Positions 46,174 to 56,442 of a stretch of DNA of 64,000 bases are shown one piece after another (the stretch's first letter is position 1; each line of letters starts with the position of its first letter). The stretch covers positions 211,501 through 275,500 of the forward strand of contig NZ_CP061813.1 of assembly GCF_014784055.1 (NCBI RefSeq), read 5' to 3'. This DNA is from Polaribacter haliotis. Lineage in GTDB: Bacteria > Bacteroidota > Bacteroidia > Flavobacteriales > Flavobacteriaceae. The notes under the pieces were generated by a model. The model did no database searches, was not told where the DNA came from, and worked only from the letters and a program-made list of their open reading frames with translations. Both the position numbers and the translations under genes were made by a program.

Positions 46174-47746
46174 AAGTCAAAGAATTTAATTTTTCTTTCC
46201 CCAATACTGTTAACTCAATTTTTTCCTTTTCAATTATATTAAGATCTTGCATAAAACCATACAAAGTATGAATTCTTGGAGATGAATAATCATAAATAAA
46301 TGAATCTACAAAGCGAATTAAACCTTCATCTCTGTAGAATTTTGCGCTATTTTGGGTGTCATTAAGTTTCTTTAAAGCAACAAAATAGTGTCTGTTGATT
46401 ATTTTATTGGTAAGGAAATAGGTAATGAATTTTTTAATTGAAATATTTTCTTTGTCTTTAAACTCTGTCATTGTTTGAAGAAAACTGCCAGACGTATGGA
46501 TATTAAAAGAATTTGAAATTTTTAAAAGTTCATCTTGAATACTATTATTTTCAACAAATAGTTTTTGAATAGCCAATAATGCGTAGATAATTTTTTGATA
46601 AGCATCTTTTTCTTTTTTTGACAACTCTACTAAATGCTGAATGGTTAAGTCTGATAATTCAGTTTTAAAGAATAGATCTTTTTCTATATCGATATTTTCT
46701 TTTTCAAAATAATTCTCTATTTCTTGAATTAAATTTTCTGTAAATGTTACTTCACTTATCCAACTATTGTTAGATTTATCATTTAAAATCTCCAAAAAAG
46801 CATCTAAACAACCAGTATTTGCAACACTCCAGAATTGTTCCATTATAAAGAAATACCATAATTTTTCAGCGAGTATTTTATCCTCATTCCAACCTTTGCT
46901 ATAAATGGTTAATGGAACATCTAATTGATTAAATTTTTCAGTAGGTTCTTGTAAGTTACTGCTTTCTAATAATAGTTGTATTGTAGCCTTTCTAAAAAAA
47001 ACATCCTTTTTTTCTTTAGGTCTATCTGTACCAGAAAATAATTTCCATAAAAGTTCTTGCTCATCACTATTAAATGGCACAATAACCATATTAAAGTCGT
47101 TTGATAATTTTTCTAAATCATTTTTAGATACACTATTGCTTTCTATCGCTTCTATAAAAATAGGCAACGTATTTTTGGTGTTTTTTTTAAAGGAGTCTGC
47201 TAATAATTTACCTGAAATTTTGCTTTCGTGTTTAAAATCTGTTCGGATATATAACCCTTCAATATTTCCTTGATCTCTTAAAATACCCAGTTCTTTAATC
47301 GAGCTAATATAATACTGACCAAGCACGCCTCTTGGATTCTTCCAATAAGAACCTTCACTACTTTTTCCCTCTTGTGTGCCTTCAATTAGATTTATCACAT
47401 CATTATTTAACTCATAAATAGTTAATGCTTTAGATATTCCTGGAACACCACTTTGCTTTTTATGGGCACTAATTAATGCCAATAAAAATTCGGCTCTTCT
47501 TAAAAATTTATTTTGATTTTTCTTTGATGTATTTCTTATGGAAGTTGCGTACCAATCAAAAAACCAGCAGTAAAAAGAATAGTATCTTATTCTTTGTGTA
47601 ACGTTATTTAAACCTGGTAATAGTAAATCAAAAACACGTTCGCTTGTTAAGTTTAAACCTAACTGATCTAACCCAGAAATAGGGTAGTGAGGTTTGCCCA
47701 AAAAAGGTGCTTTTACAAGTTCTTTTTCAAATTCTCTTATACTCAT
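46163..47746 (-). CDS. Hypothetical protein coupled to the PLD-type gene
   Basis: A 527-residue soluble protein I cannot assign. The first 110 residues contain FLGKPHYPISGLDQLGLNLT, IRYYSFYCWFFDWY and LRRAEFLLALISAHKKQSG. The last part (AKFYRDEGLIRFVDSFIYDY) and the short C-terminal LNIIEKEKIELTVLGKEKL look like a winged-helix ending. No catalytic motif is visible. It starts 31 bp after hsdR and overlaps the PLD-type gene by 11 bp. It could be the recognition or regulatory partner of that nuclease. Real coding status is supported by length, codon use like its neighbours and coupling. Confidence 0.6.
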   Translation of the reverse strand: MSIREFEKELVKAPFLGKPHYPISGLDQLGLNLTSERVFDLLLPGLNNVTQRIRYYSFYCWFFDWYATSIRNTSKKNQNKFLRRAEFLLALISAHKKQSGVPGISKALTIYELNNDVINLIEGTQEGKSSEGSYWKNPRGVLGQYYISSIKELGILRDQGNIEGLYIRTDFKHESKISGKLLADSFKKNTKNTLPIFIEAIESNSVSKNDLEKLSNDFNMVIVPFNSDEQELLWKLFSGTDRPKEKKDVFFRKATIQLLLESSNLQEPTEKFNQLDVPLTIYSKGWNEDKILAEKLWYFFIMEQFWSVANTGCLDAFLEILNDKSNNSWISEVTFTENLIQEIENYFEKENIDIEKDLFFKTELSDLTIQHLVELSKKEKDAYQKIIYALLAIQKLFVENNSIQDELLKISNSFNIHTSGSFLQTMTEFKDKENISIKKFITYFLTNKIINRHYFVALKKLNDTQNSAKFYRDEGLIRFVDSFIYDYSSPRIHTLYGFMQDLNIIEKEKIELTVLGKEKLNSLTYEN

Positions 47747-47777
47747 TATAAATCGCTGTTTTTTTTTTAGAAAAAAC

Positions 47778-50700
47778 TTATATCTGTGACATTCGTTTCA
47801 TGGTATCAAAAAAGGCTTTATAAAAAGCATCATCTTTAGCATACAATCTGTACAAATCTAACTCTTGTTTACGTTGTTTAGACATTACTTCGTCTAATAT
47901 TTTTTTGAATGCTAAATTTTTATTTTGTTCATCTCCATTTTCAAGTACTTTAGATTGAAAATCTTCATGCGCTTGAATCGATTTTGTTAACGTAATAAAT
48001 TTTACCCTTTGGTCTTCTGGAGTAACTTCCCAATTTTGAAACCAACGTTCATTAAAGCTACTTACAATTAAATCTAATGGATCATGTTCCTCTCCATTTC
48101 CATGAGCTCCTCTTGGGTTTGGGTTTTGTGGATCTACTTCGGTTTCATCTGCATCTAATTCTATCGCTTCATTTAAGCGAACTCTTTCTAATCCATAAGT
48201 AGATAAATCAACTGAATTTAATAGTTCATCTAAAGCATCTATTTCTGTATCGTTTATTGGAAGTTTCGGAATTAAAAACTTTAAAAACCAAAATAGTTTT
48301 TCCCAGTTTAAAACTTCAAAATCAATAATTGAAGCCATTTGTCCGTAAATTTTTACAAACTGTTTTGCTTTAATTTTAAAATCAGCTTTTTCATCATCTT
48401 CTAATTCCAATTCGTGTTTAAAGCGTTCGGCTGCTCTTTCAATAATTTTACCAATAACTTCCGCTTTTTCTTTGTTGAAGAATTTTATATTAAAATCTTC
48501 TACTTCTATCCATTCATAAACACCTCTATCGTCCAAAACCTCTTTTAACTCATGGAGTACATTTACGTCTGTTGCTTCATTTAAAGAAGTTGCTGTATAA
48601 AATGGATCAAAAGAAGCCTTTATTTCTGCAGAAGAATTAAAAAAGTCTAATACAAAAACATCTTCTGTTTTCTTGCCTAATTTAGTTGCAGCTCTGTTTA
48701 ATCTTGATAGTGTTTGGACAGCTAAAACGCCTTGTAGTTTTTTATCAACATACATTGCTGTTAATTTTGGTTGATCGAAACCTGTTAAGTATTTATTAGC
48801 AACAACCAAAATTCTGTAGGCATCTTCATCAAATTTATGGCGGGTATCTTTTTCAGGAAAACCATTCATTTCAGCTTCAGAATATTCAATTCCGTTGATT
48901 TCTTTTGTTCCAGAAAAAGCAATAGCAATTTTAAAAGGACTTCCTTTCTCTTTTAATATTTTCTGCAAAGCTTTGTAATACTTAATGGCAGAAGCGATAC
49001 TTTGGGTAATTACCATCGCTTTTACCTTTCCTTTTAGCTTTTTCTTATTGACAATATTCGGAATAAAATGATCTAAAATTATTTCTGCTTTGGTATGGAT
49101 GGTTTGCTGATGTTGCTCTACATAAGCTCGTAATTTTTTCTGTGCTTTTGCACCGTCAAAAAACGGATTGTTATCAACTGATTTTTCTATCTCGTAATAA
49201 CTTTTTAAGGTGGTGTAATTTGCTAATACATCTAAAATAAAACCTTCTTCTATGGCTTGTTTCATAGAATATAAGTGAAAAGGTTTAAAAGTACCATCTT
49301 CTTGTTTTGTACCAAACTTCTCTAAAGTAATTGGTTTTGGAGTTGCTGTAAATGCCAAATAACTTGCATTATCTCTTATTTTTCGAGACTGCATCGCATT
49401 TATTATTTTGTCCTGGGCATCTAATTCTTCATCTTCATTTACTTTTGTACCCATAGCTCTGTTCATATTATCATGAGCTGTTCCACTTTGGCTACTGTGT
49501 GCTTCGTCTATAATTACTGCAAAACGTTTTTCGCTTAAATCGGCAATTCCATCAATGATAAAAGGAAATTTCTGAATCGTAGTAATAATGATTTTTTTCC
49601 CTTGCTCTAAACTTTCTCTTAATTCTTTGGATGAATATGCTGGTGAAACAATATTTTTTACTTCAGAAAAATCTGCAATATTATCTCTTATTTGTTTGTC
49701 TAATAAACGTCTGTCTGTTACAACAATTACAGAATCGAATAATGGTTGCGTACTTCCTTTATTTCCTGCTGCTTTTTCGTTTGCTGGGTAGGTTTCTATT
49801 AATTGATAAGCAGCCCAAGTAATAGAATTCGATTTTCCTGAACCTGCAGAATGTTGAATCAAATAGGTTTCTCCAACTCCTTTTATACTTGCGTCTTTAA
49901 TAATTTTTCGTACCACATCCATTTGATGATAACGTGGAAAAAACAAGGTTTTACTTTGTAAAGCGTCTTTCTTTTTACCATCTAAACGCACAAAATGCTG
50001 AATGATATTCGCAATACTTTCCCTCGTAAAAACTTCATTCCACAAATAATTGGTTCTGTGACCAATTTCGTCTTTTGCAACTTCTGGATTTCCTTTTCCG
50101 TGTTTATTTCCTTTGTTAAATGGAAGAAAAAAAGTTTTATTTCCATCTAATTTAGTGGTCATATACGCTTCATCTGTATCAACTGCAAAATGAACAATAC
50201 AGCGTGCAAATTGTAATAAAGGTTGTTTGTTATCTCTTTGTGTTTTGTATTGTTGTTGCCCATGCACTCTTGCATTTTGCCCTGTCCAATGGTTTTTTAA
50301 CTCCATAGAAACTATTGGCAAACCATTTAAAAAGAACACCAAATCTATTTCTTCTCTTGGGTTATCTACTGAATAACATAATTGTCTTGTTACGCTAAAT
50401 TTGTTCTGCTCAAAATTATCTTTTACAGTTTTACTACTACTTGCTAATGGCAATTGGTAAAATAATGTAAAATGAGCATCATCTACTTGCAAACCTTTTT
50501 TCAGTAAATAGAGAATGCCATATTTCTTTACCAATCGATCAAACCGATTTAGAATTTTCAACTTCCAATCGCTTTGTTTTTGTAGTTTTTCTAATTCTTC
50601 TTTCTGCGTATTTTCTAAAAAAGACCAAAAGAATTGTTCGTCTATCGCAAACTGTGCATTAAAATTAGCAGATTGCCCAATATAATATCCTTTGCCAGTT

Positions 50701-50831
50701 CTGTAGATTTCTGCATTTTCATTTACTGCATCTATAGAAATATTTTGGGCTTTTAATTCTTCTAAATTAGTACCTGTTAATATTTTTTCTATATATGCTT
50801 CTAATGCTTGTTCGTTTGTTTGGCTATGCAT
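47778..50831 (-). CDS. hsdR: Type I restriction endonuclease subunit R
   Basis: A 1017-residue HsdR. The N-terminal nuclease domain has D163 in EEIDLVFF and E177/K179 in MELKN, the D...ExK motif. The SF2 translocase follows, with Walker A AGSGKSN (329-335), DEAH at 442-445 in VIIDEAHSSQSG, and AFTATP as motif III. Later motifs include LTGFDQPKL and QTLSRLNRA. A helical C-terminal domain ends the protein. It translocates DNA and cuts unmethylated targets as part of the HsdR2M2S1 complex. It lies in the same operon as hsdM and hsdS but is separated from them by two extra genes (55563-56441 and 50835-55388), an unusual spread. Confidence 0.93.
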   Translation of the reverse strand: MHSQTNEQALEAYIEKILTGTNLEELKAQNISIDAVNENAEIYRTGKGYYIGQSANFNAQFAIDEQFFWSFLENTQKEELEKLQKQSDWKLKILNRFDRLVKKYGILYLLKKGLQVDDAHFTLFYQLPLASSSKTVKDNFEQNKFSVTRQLCYSVDNPREEIDLVFFLNGLPIVSMELKNHWTGQNARVHGQQQYKTQRDNKQPLLQFARCIVHFAVDTDEAYMTTKLDGNKTFFLPFNKGNKHGKGNPEVAKDEIGHRTNYLWNEVFTRESIANIIQHFVRLDGKKKDALQSKTLFFPRYHQMDVVRKIIKDASIKGVGETYLIQHSAGSGKSNSITWAAYQLIETYPANEKAAGNKGSTQPLFDSVIVVTDRRLLDKQIRDNIADFSEVKNIVSPAYSSKELRESLEQGKKIIITTIQKFPFIIDGIADLSEKRFAVIIDEAHSSQSGTAHDNMNRAMGTKVNEDEELDAQDKIINAMQSRKIRDNASYLAFTATPKPITLEKFGTKQEDGTFKPFHLYSMKQAIEEGFILDVLANYTTLKSYYEIEKSVDNNPFFDGAKAQKKLRAYVEQHQQTIHTKAEIILDHFIPNIVNKKKLKGKVKAMVITQSIASAIKYYKALQKILKEKGSPFKIAIAFSGTKEINGIEYSEAEMNGFPEKDTRHKFDEDAYRILVVANKYLTGFDQPKLTAMYVDKKLQGVLAVQTLSRLNRAATKLGKKTEDVFVLDFFNSSAEIKASFDPFYTATSLNEATDVNVLHELKEVLDDRGVYEWIEVEDFNIKFFNKEKAEVIGKIIERAAERFKHELELEDDEKADFKIKAKQFVKIYGQMASIIDFEVLNWEKLFWFLKFLIPKLPINDTEIDALDELLNSVDLSTYGLERVRLNEAIELDADETEVDPQNPNPRGAHGNGEEHDPLDLIVSSFNERWFQNWEVTPEDQRVKFITLTKSIQAHEDFQSKVLENGDEQNKNLAFKKILDEVMSKQRKQELDLYRLYAKDDAFYKAFFDTMKRMSQI

Positions 50832-50834
50832 AGT

Positions 50835-53800
50835 TTATTTATTATTAACGATTTCTAAATGAACTAAATATTCATTTACAGTTGTTTTATATTTTGGATT
50901 TGAAAAGAAGTCATAAATTGGAATAATGATATTTTTATCTTTTACTAACCATATTTCATAATTTTCTTTTTTGCTTAAGCCAAAATCGTATTCTGATTTT
51001 GATAAATGAAAACTACCAAAGTCAAAAGATTTTACTTCAACATACTTTACATCTCCATTTTCATTTGTATACTGAATATCATAATGATAATATGGATCAA
51101 ATATAGCTACAGGGTCAATATCCTTGTAATTGTTATTTATAAAATAATCTAACACAACTTTTTCTGCCACATCACCTTTCTTTTTTTTCTTTTTATCATC
51201 ATCAAAAGAAGGTATGTAAACACCTCTACCACCTTTATTCTTTGACTCAGAAACCTCTCTTGATTTTAAGGTATTACTATTTAAAATTGTAGGTTGAATA
51301 TTTTCTTCTAAAGAATTTGATTCAAGTATTTTATCCTCTTCACTCTTCTGAACCCGTAGATTTTCTTTTAATTCTACTTTGATGTTTTCTATTGCAGATT
51401 CAAAAAATATTAAACTCATTAGCTTTAAATTAGTTTCAATTAACCTAACTTCTTCTGAATTAAAATGCTTTAGATTTAAAATTCTTTTTTTGTCTAAATT
51501 TAAAATTTCAACTAATTCTAAATTGGTATACTTTTCTTCGATATATTCCTTAACAATTTCATCCAAACTAAAATCAAATTGAAATTTCAACTGATTTGCT
51601 TTTTCTGAAGTGAATTTATCTTTGTTTTTATATTTACCTATTAAGCTTAAATACTTCGATTGTTCATTGATACTTAAATTTTCTAAAGATTTCCATAAAG
51701 AAGATTTAATTAAACTAGATTTTTTTTCAATTGCTTGCTCAATTTTTTTATAGTTTAAATTATATAAATCAATTTTATCAAAAGCCTTCTTATTGTAGGT
51801 TGTTATATCAATATTAATAGTGTCAAATAATTTTTCAATAATCTTATAATTCTCAATAGTATTTATAAAAGAATAACCAATATTCGGCAATAACTCTAGG
51901 TTCAAAACTTCTAAAATCCGAGAATAATCGTTCTTATCTATGTCTGAAGAATTCCAGTCTCTTATTTCGTAGATATTTTTCCAAAAACTAGTCTTTTCAT
52001 TAGCTTGTCCTAATAGAATTTTAGCTTCATCTAGTATACTTAACCCAAACTTTTGCTCAATTAAATGAGTATTGTAATTTTCGGTATTTCTTATTAAATA
52101 TCTAAAATCATCTTTCTCGTTATTAGTATCAAAGGTGTTGGCTAATATCTCTGCAAAAACATCTGCTAATTTAGGTTCTGAAATTATTTTATCAATATCT
52201 GTCCCGTTGACAGCTATTAAATAGTGATTATTACCTTTGTAATAAAACTCAAAATTATCGATTACAAATAAATTGTTCTCAATTGAACACTCTATTTTAT
52301 CGCATAATTCTATGATGATATTTTTTAGTTTTGAAGCATCAGCTTCTTTGCTTTTCTGTGTATTTAAACTATCTAATCTAAAAGAAAGCACAAAAGGTTT
52401 AAGGTTTTTAAAAATCTCATTAAAATCAGCCGATAAGTTTTTATTTATAATAGCCTCTTCCAATTGTGAATCTAAATCTTTAATATCATTTATATTAAAT
52501 AACTTTATTGCAGTTGCACCACCAGATCTAGGCGGGTAATTTAAAATAGGGTATTTATTCGTAAGGTTTTCTGGTAACTTTATATTATCACTAAAGTAAA
52601 CTTCTTCTTGCTTATATAAACTATAAACTCCGTTACTTTTTGCAAATAGACTTACTGGTTTAGTTAATTCTTTATTATTTTTTCTGTAATGTTTATATAC
52701 TTTTTGATAAAAATCCTGACTTCCTTTACCTTCTTTTTCTTTGGCAAATTTGTTTAATTTTTCAAAGAGATTTGTAACGTATTCAATAGACAAATCATTA
52801 AAATCTTCTTTTGCATTTAATAAAAGTAAACTACTGTTAATCTTAGTTTTACTTATTTCATTTTCTGTAAATAAAGAATGTGTGTAGTTTACTCTTATAT
52901 CGTTTAGCCACTCAGTTTTATCCTCAATTAGTTGATTATGAAACTGAAATTTACTATTTGATAATATTTTATATTTAATATAAGAAGGCTTACTTGGTAT
53001 GCTATAAAAATGTCGATAGTTAACTTCTCTTATTTTATACGTATTCTCGTTTTCTTCATCGTTAAGTTGTTTCTTGAGCTTAGCATCTACATTAATCCAC
53101 AGTAATAATTTTTCTATAGAAATTTGATTTAATATTTTTTCAAAATCTACTATTTCCTTATAAGAAATAATATAAGCTCTATAATCTATATTTGAGTTAT
53201 TATAGAATTGGACATACTGCATAAAGCTATCCAAACCACTTGAAATTGAAACTTGTGAGTTATATTTTGCATAAATATTAGTTTGTAACCATACCAAAAA
53301 CTCTTCAAATTTGTTTATATCAAAATCTTCTGCATTAGTAGCTATACCTAATTTTTCTGGTGAGGCAATATACTCTGGTTGGTCGTATATGCTTTCAAAG
53401 ATTTCTTCGGTTAATTTCCCTTTTGGGTAATATGCTGACAAATACAAGTCTTTACAAATTGCTATATCTCCAGTTTTATTAATTGTCCGAACAGAAACTT
53501 CTTGACTAAATTCACTTACGTCATCGGTTTGTAAAAAATTATGGTACAAACACCTATTCATTTCCTGAATTAATGAAAAACTATTTGCTCCAGTAAGTTT
53601 TAACTTTTTATTAGTTTCAGATATAATTTTTAAAGCTAACCTATTAGGTTCATATTCATTTATATTGCAATTATCATTAAGTTGTTGCATTACAAAACGA
53701 CTTCTACCTAAACTTTTCTTGCCGTCGTAACCAAATAAATTTGAAAGTTTGTGATACAATTTTTCATTCAAAAATTGAATTTTGGTGTCGTCAGGTCTTA

Positions 53801-55388
53801 TTAAATTTTTGTCTGTCGTTTTAGGTGTAAAAATATATTCGTCTGCTTTAATTGGATTTTCAGCTTCATCTACTAAAAAATCAAATTGTAATGAAGGAAA
53901 AGCTTTTACTATTTCATAAATAAAAAGCGCTCTATTTTCAATACTTAATCTTGTCTTTGAAATCGTATTAACAATAGTTATAATATTTGTAATAGAACCG
54001 TTGAGATTATAACTTAATAAATTCACCCTTTCTTCAACAGAGATAAGATGGTTAGGGAAGAAACGCTCTAAAGACAGTCTTTGAATCATTTTACTAAATG
54101 AATCACTAATGTATATAGCATCACTTTTTTTATAGTAGTTATTGTCGACGCAAGGAAATAATTTTTCTGATAAAATTTTACTTTCTAAAATTTCAAAAAA
54201 AGCATTTAACGACGTATTGGTTTTATTATGTTTTAAAAACAATAAAGGTTTCCAACTTGCTTTAATTGTTTCTTTAGAAAAATGCTTAGCTGTATTTATT
54301 ATTAATGTTGCTAATCTTTTTAGAATAAATTCATTTCTACTGATACCATTCTCATTTTTATCGTTTGAGATTCTTTTCCTGTTCTGGTCTAATTCAAAGG
54401 TACCGTGTATTAAAAAAGGAAACGCTAATGGCTCTTCTGTTAAAAAATAAGAAAACAATCTATTTACATTATCAGAGAAATCATTTTGGAAAGCTAATTT
54501 AAGTTGATAAAAATCTTTGTTAGTGGATTGTTTATTTTGGTATTTATCATCTAACGGATTTGATTCTTCTACAATATTCCAAGTTTTATTATTTATGGTA
54601 ATTACAGAGGTTGGTGCTACAGTAGCAGGAATAATTTCTAATTCCTGTTTTTGATTAATTAAAATATCTTTTTGATTCTTGAAACCTTCAAACTTTACGT
54701 GTTCTATTGTATTTAAAAACAATAAAGTTTCTTCTGTAATACTTTCTACTTGCTCCACAATATTATCATAAAAACCATCTTTATAAGATATTTCTATGGT
54801 AGTTGTGTAACCGTTATCCAACTGTTTTTCAGTTATATCAGGATACGACAGTAAGGGTAATGGTACAACATTTTCTACTAAACCTCTTTCTTGCAACAAC
54901 GCCAAACGATTTTCTTTAGAAGGGTGTAAAGTGTGAAACGCTTTTTCAATAAAATGAGGCGCATATTTTAAACATATACCATTACTATAAATATTAATTT
55001 CATTTGCCCAATTTATTATAGAACGAAAACCAAGTCCTTTATTACCAATAAATTTACCTGAAACTTTAGAAGATAAACTGGCGTAAAATAATGAGTTATA
55101 CCCTTTTTCTGAAAAGGGTGTTCCAATATTAGAAATACTAAAAGTATTACGCTCTTTATTAATTTTAATTAGAACTTCTGGTGAATTTTCATCATCACAG
55201 TTTTGAAATAATTCTAATACTTGTCTACCATTATACCCTTTGTTAGTGTCGCTTTCTGTTTTGAAAGCACTAAACATTAATTGAGGATCTTTGTAATTAG
55301 AAAGAACTTTAGTTCGGAGCTTAATTAACTTATCCTTTAGAATGCTTGTTTCATAATTTAAAGTTGTAGTATTTTCCATACTTAACAA
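50835..55388 (-). CDS. Giant HATPase (sacsin-like) protein with C-terminal DUF3883 domain
   Basis: A 1517-residue protein. The N-terminus is a GHKL/Hsp90-type ATPase of the sacsin kind: E59-x-x-x-N63 in LELFQNCDD, N87-x-G in ISNIGTPF and GNKGLGFRS (115-123). A long helical middle follows. The last 120 residues form a DUF3883 domain. Its region GDVAEKVVLDYF, YYHYDIQY and KYVEVKSFD resembles a PD-(D/E)XK nuclease core (D in YDIQY, E-V-K). HATPase-DUF3883 proteins are recurrent in defence islands and resemble a conformational switch coupled to a nuclease. Its stop lies 3 bp before hsdR, so it is part of the restriction operon rather than an independent system. A 174-bp spacer precedes it, in which I see no clear promoter. 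Confidence 0.75.
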   Translation of the reverse strand: MLSMENTTTLNYETSILKDKLIKLRTKVLSNYKDPQLMFSAFKTESDTNKGYNGRQVLELFQNCDDENSPEVLIKINKERNTFSISNIGTPFSEKGYNSLFYASLSSKVSGKFIGNKGLGFRSIINWANEINIYSNGICLKYAPHFIEKAFHTLHPSKENRLALLQERGLVENVVPLPLLSYPDITEKQLDNGYTTTIEISYKDGFYDNIVEQVESITEETLLFLNTIEHVKFEGFKNQKDILINQKQELEIIPATVAPTSVITINNKTWNIVEESNPLDDKYQNKQSTNKDFYQLKLAFQNDFSDNVNRLFSYFLTEEPLAFPFLIHGTFELDQNRKRISNDKNENGISRNEFILKRLATLIINTAKHFSKETIKASWKPLLFLKHNKTNTSLNAFFEILESKILSEKLFPCVDNNYYKKSDAIYISDSFSKMIQRLSLERFFPNHLISVEERVNLLSYNLNGSITNIITIVNTISKTRLSIENRALFIYEIVKAFPSLQFDFLVDEAENPIKADEYIFTPKTTDKNLIRPDDTKIQFLNEKLYHKLSNLFGYDGKKSLGRSRFVMQQLNDNCNINEYEPNRLALKIISETNKKLKLTGANSFSLIQEMNRCLYHNFLQTDDVSEFSQEVSVRTINKTGDIAICKDLYLSAYYPKGKLTEEIFESIYDQPEYIASPEKLGIATNAEDFDINKFEEFLVWLQTNIYAKYNSQVSISSGLDSFMQYVQFYNNSNIDYRAYIISYKEIVDFEKILNQISIEKLLLWINVDAKLKKQLNDEENENTYKIREVNYRHFYSIPSKPSYIKYKILSNSKFQFHNQLIEDKTEWLNDIRVNYTHSLFTENEISKTKINSSLLLLNAKEDFNDLSIEYVTNLFEKLNKFAKEKEGKGSQDFYQKVYKHYRKNNKELTKPVSLFAKSNGVYSLYKQEEVYFSDNIKLPENLTNKYPILNYPPRSGGATAIKLFNINDIKDLDSQLEEAIINKNLSADFNEIFKNLKPFVLSFRLDSLNTQKSKEADASKLKNIIIELCDKIECSIENNLFVIDNFEFYYKGNNHYLIAVNGTDIDKIISEPKLADVFAEILANTFDTNNEKDDFRYLIRNTENYNTHLIEQKFGLSILDEAKILLGQANEKTSFWKNIYEIRDWNSSDIDKNDYSRILEVLNLELLPNIGYSFINTIENYKIIEKLFDTINIDITTYNKKAFDKIDLYNLNYKKIEQAIEKKSSLIKSSLWKSLENLSINEQSKYLSLIGKYKNKDKFTSEKANQLKFQFDFSLDEIVKEYIEEKYTNLELVEILNLDKKRILNLKHFNSEEVRLIETNLKLMSLIFFESAIENIKVELKENLRVQKSEEDKILESNSLEENIQPTILNSNTLKSREVSESKNKGGRGVYIPSFDDDKKKKKKGDVAEKVVLDYFINNNYKDIDPVAIFDPYYHYDIQYTNENGDVKYVEVKSFDFGSFHLSKSEYDFGLSKKENYEIWLVKDKNIIIPIYDFFSNPKYKTTVNEYLVHLEIVNNK

Positions 55389-55562
55389 GACTTTACATTA
55401 ATAACTAACTTTCCATTTTTCATTCTTTTTTTATATTTTTTTAACATTTCAATTTTCTGCTTTTTCTTTTCTAATAACTTTACTTTTTACTATAGCTGTA
55501 GTCAATACCCAATTCTAAACAAATTATTTTATTGCGACTTATGAGTATCAGTTTATAATTTT

Positions 55563-56441
55563 TTAATCAATATTATCAGATCTATTTATAATAATTTTAA
55601 ATGTCGGATTCCATCCAGCCTTTTGAGAAGCCAGTGCTATTTTATTGTCATTATTAATTTCTATATCTTTATTTGAATCTTTGTCCTTTTCAATATCTAG
55701 AGAATCGTCTTCTAAAGAAACTTCTGAAATAGGTAAGAATTTAGAATTGTAATTATCTATTTCTGCTTTAGCATATAGTGTGCCATCTGCTTTATCCAAC
55801 ATACAACAAACTAAAGTTCTCCATGGTTCACTATTATGTGGATGTATATCTTCATAAGTAGGATTTACAAATCTTGTTCCTCTTGCATTACGTGTTAACC
55901 CTAATTTCTCAATAATTGGAACAGAAACCAATGAACAACCTAATTGATCTTCTGTGTAAGGTCTATTACAAGAATCGTTTTTTTTAAAGTTATAATCTTC
56001 TGATCTGTATTTACCATTATAAAGAAGGTAGAAGGCTGTGCAACCGCTGGCAGCTTCTAAAAGTTTTAATTTATCCCATTGGTATGTTGGATTAGTTTGA
56101 CTATAACCGTCTCTTAATGTATTATATCTATTATTTGCTTTTAATATTTTTGCTTGCAATGCAAACCATCGATATTGGTTTTTAGTAGTTTCTACAAATA
56201 CATCAATATCACTTCCATACTTATTCTCGTCATAACCAGGTTTAGCAGAGACATCAAAATTGCCATTTCGATATTTACTAAATCTTAAAATATCTACTAA
56301 AATATCATAAGTAATTCCTTCTTCTCTTAAATTTACATTTACATCATGCGCATCAGTTATTCTTTTCCAAACTTTACTTGCGATTTCTTCGAATAACTCA
56401 CATCTACCTGAATCTATTAAATTTTTTTCTGCTTCTGTCAT
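55563..56441 (-). CDS. Putative nuclease-like protein between hsdS and the HATPase gene
   Basis: A 292-residue protein. The central part, GSDIDVFVETTK then RWFALQAKILK, has the D-x-x-x-E...QxK spacing of PD-(D/E)XK-fold proteins with the less common Q-x-K ending. Upstream, EEGITYDILVDILRF resembles the lead-in helix of such folds. It recalls an uncharacterised family I know as DUF6615, but I cannot confirm that. The C-terminal 70 residues are acidic and low in structure. It starts 1 bp after the hsdS stop, so it is translated from the hsd mRNA. It may be an additional cleavage subunit. Confidence 0.55.
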   Translation of the reverse strand: MTEAEKNLIDSGRCELFEEIASKVWKRITDAHDVNVNLREEGITYDILVDILRFSKYRNGNFDVSAKPGYDENKYGSDIDVFVETTKNQYRWFALQAKILKANNRYNTLRDGYSQTNPTYQWDKLKLLEAASGCTAFYLLYNGKYRSEDYNFKKNDSCNRPYTEDQLGCSLVSVPIIEKLGLTRNARGTRFVNPTYEDIHPHNSEPWRTLVCCMLDKADGTLYAKAEIDNYNSKFLPISEVSLEDDSLDIEKDKDSNKDIEINNDNKIALASQKAGWNPTFKIIINRSDNID

Positions 56442-56442
56442 A

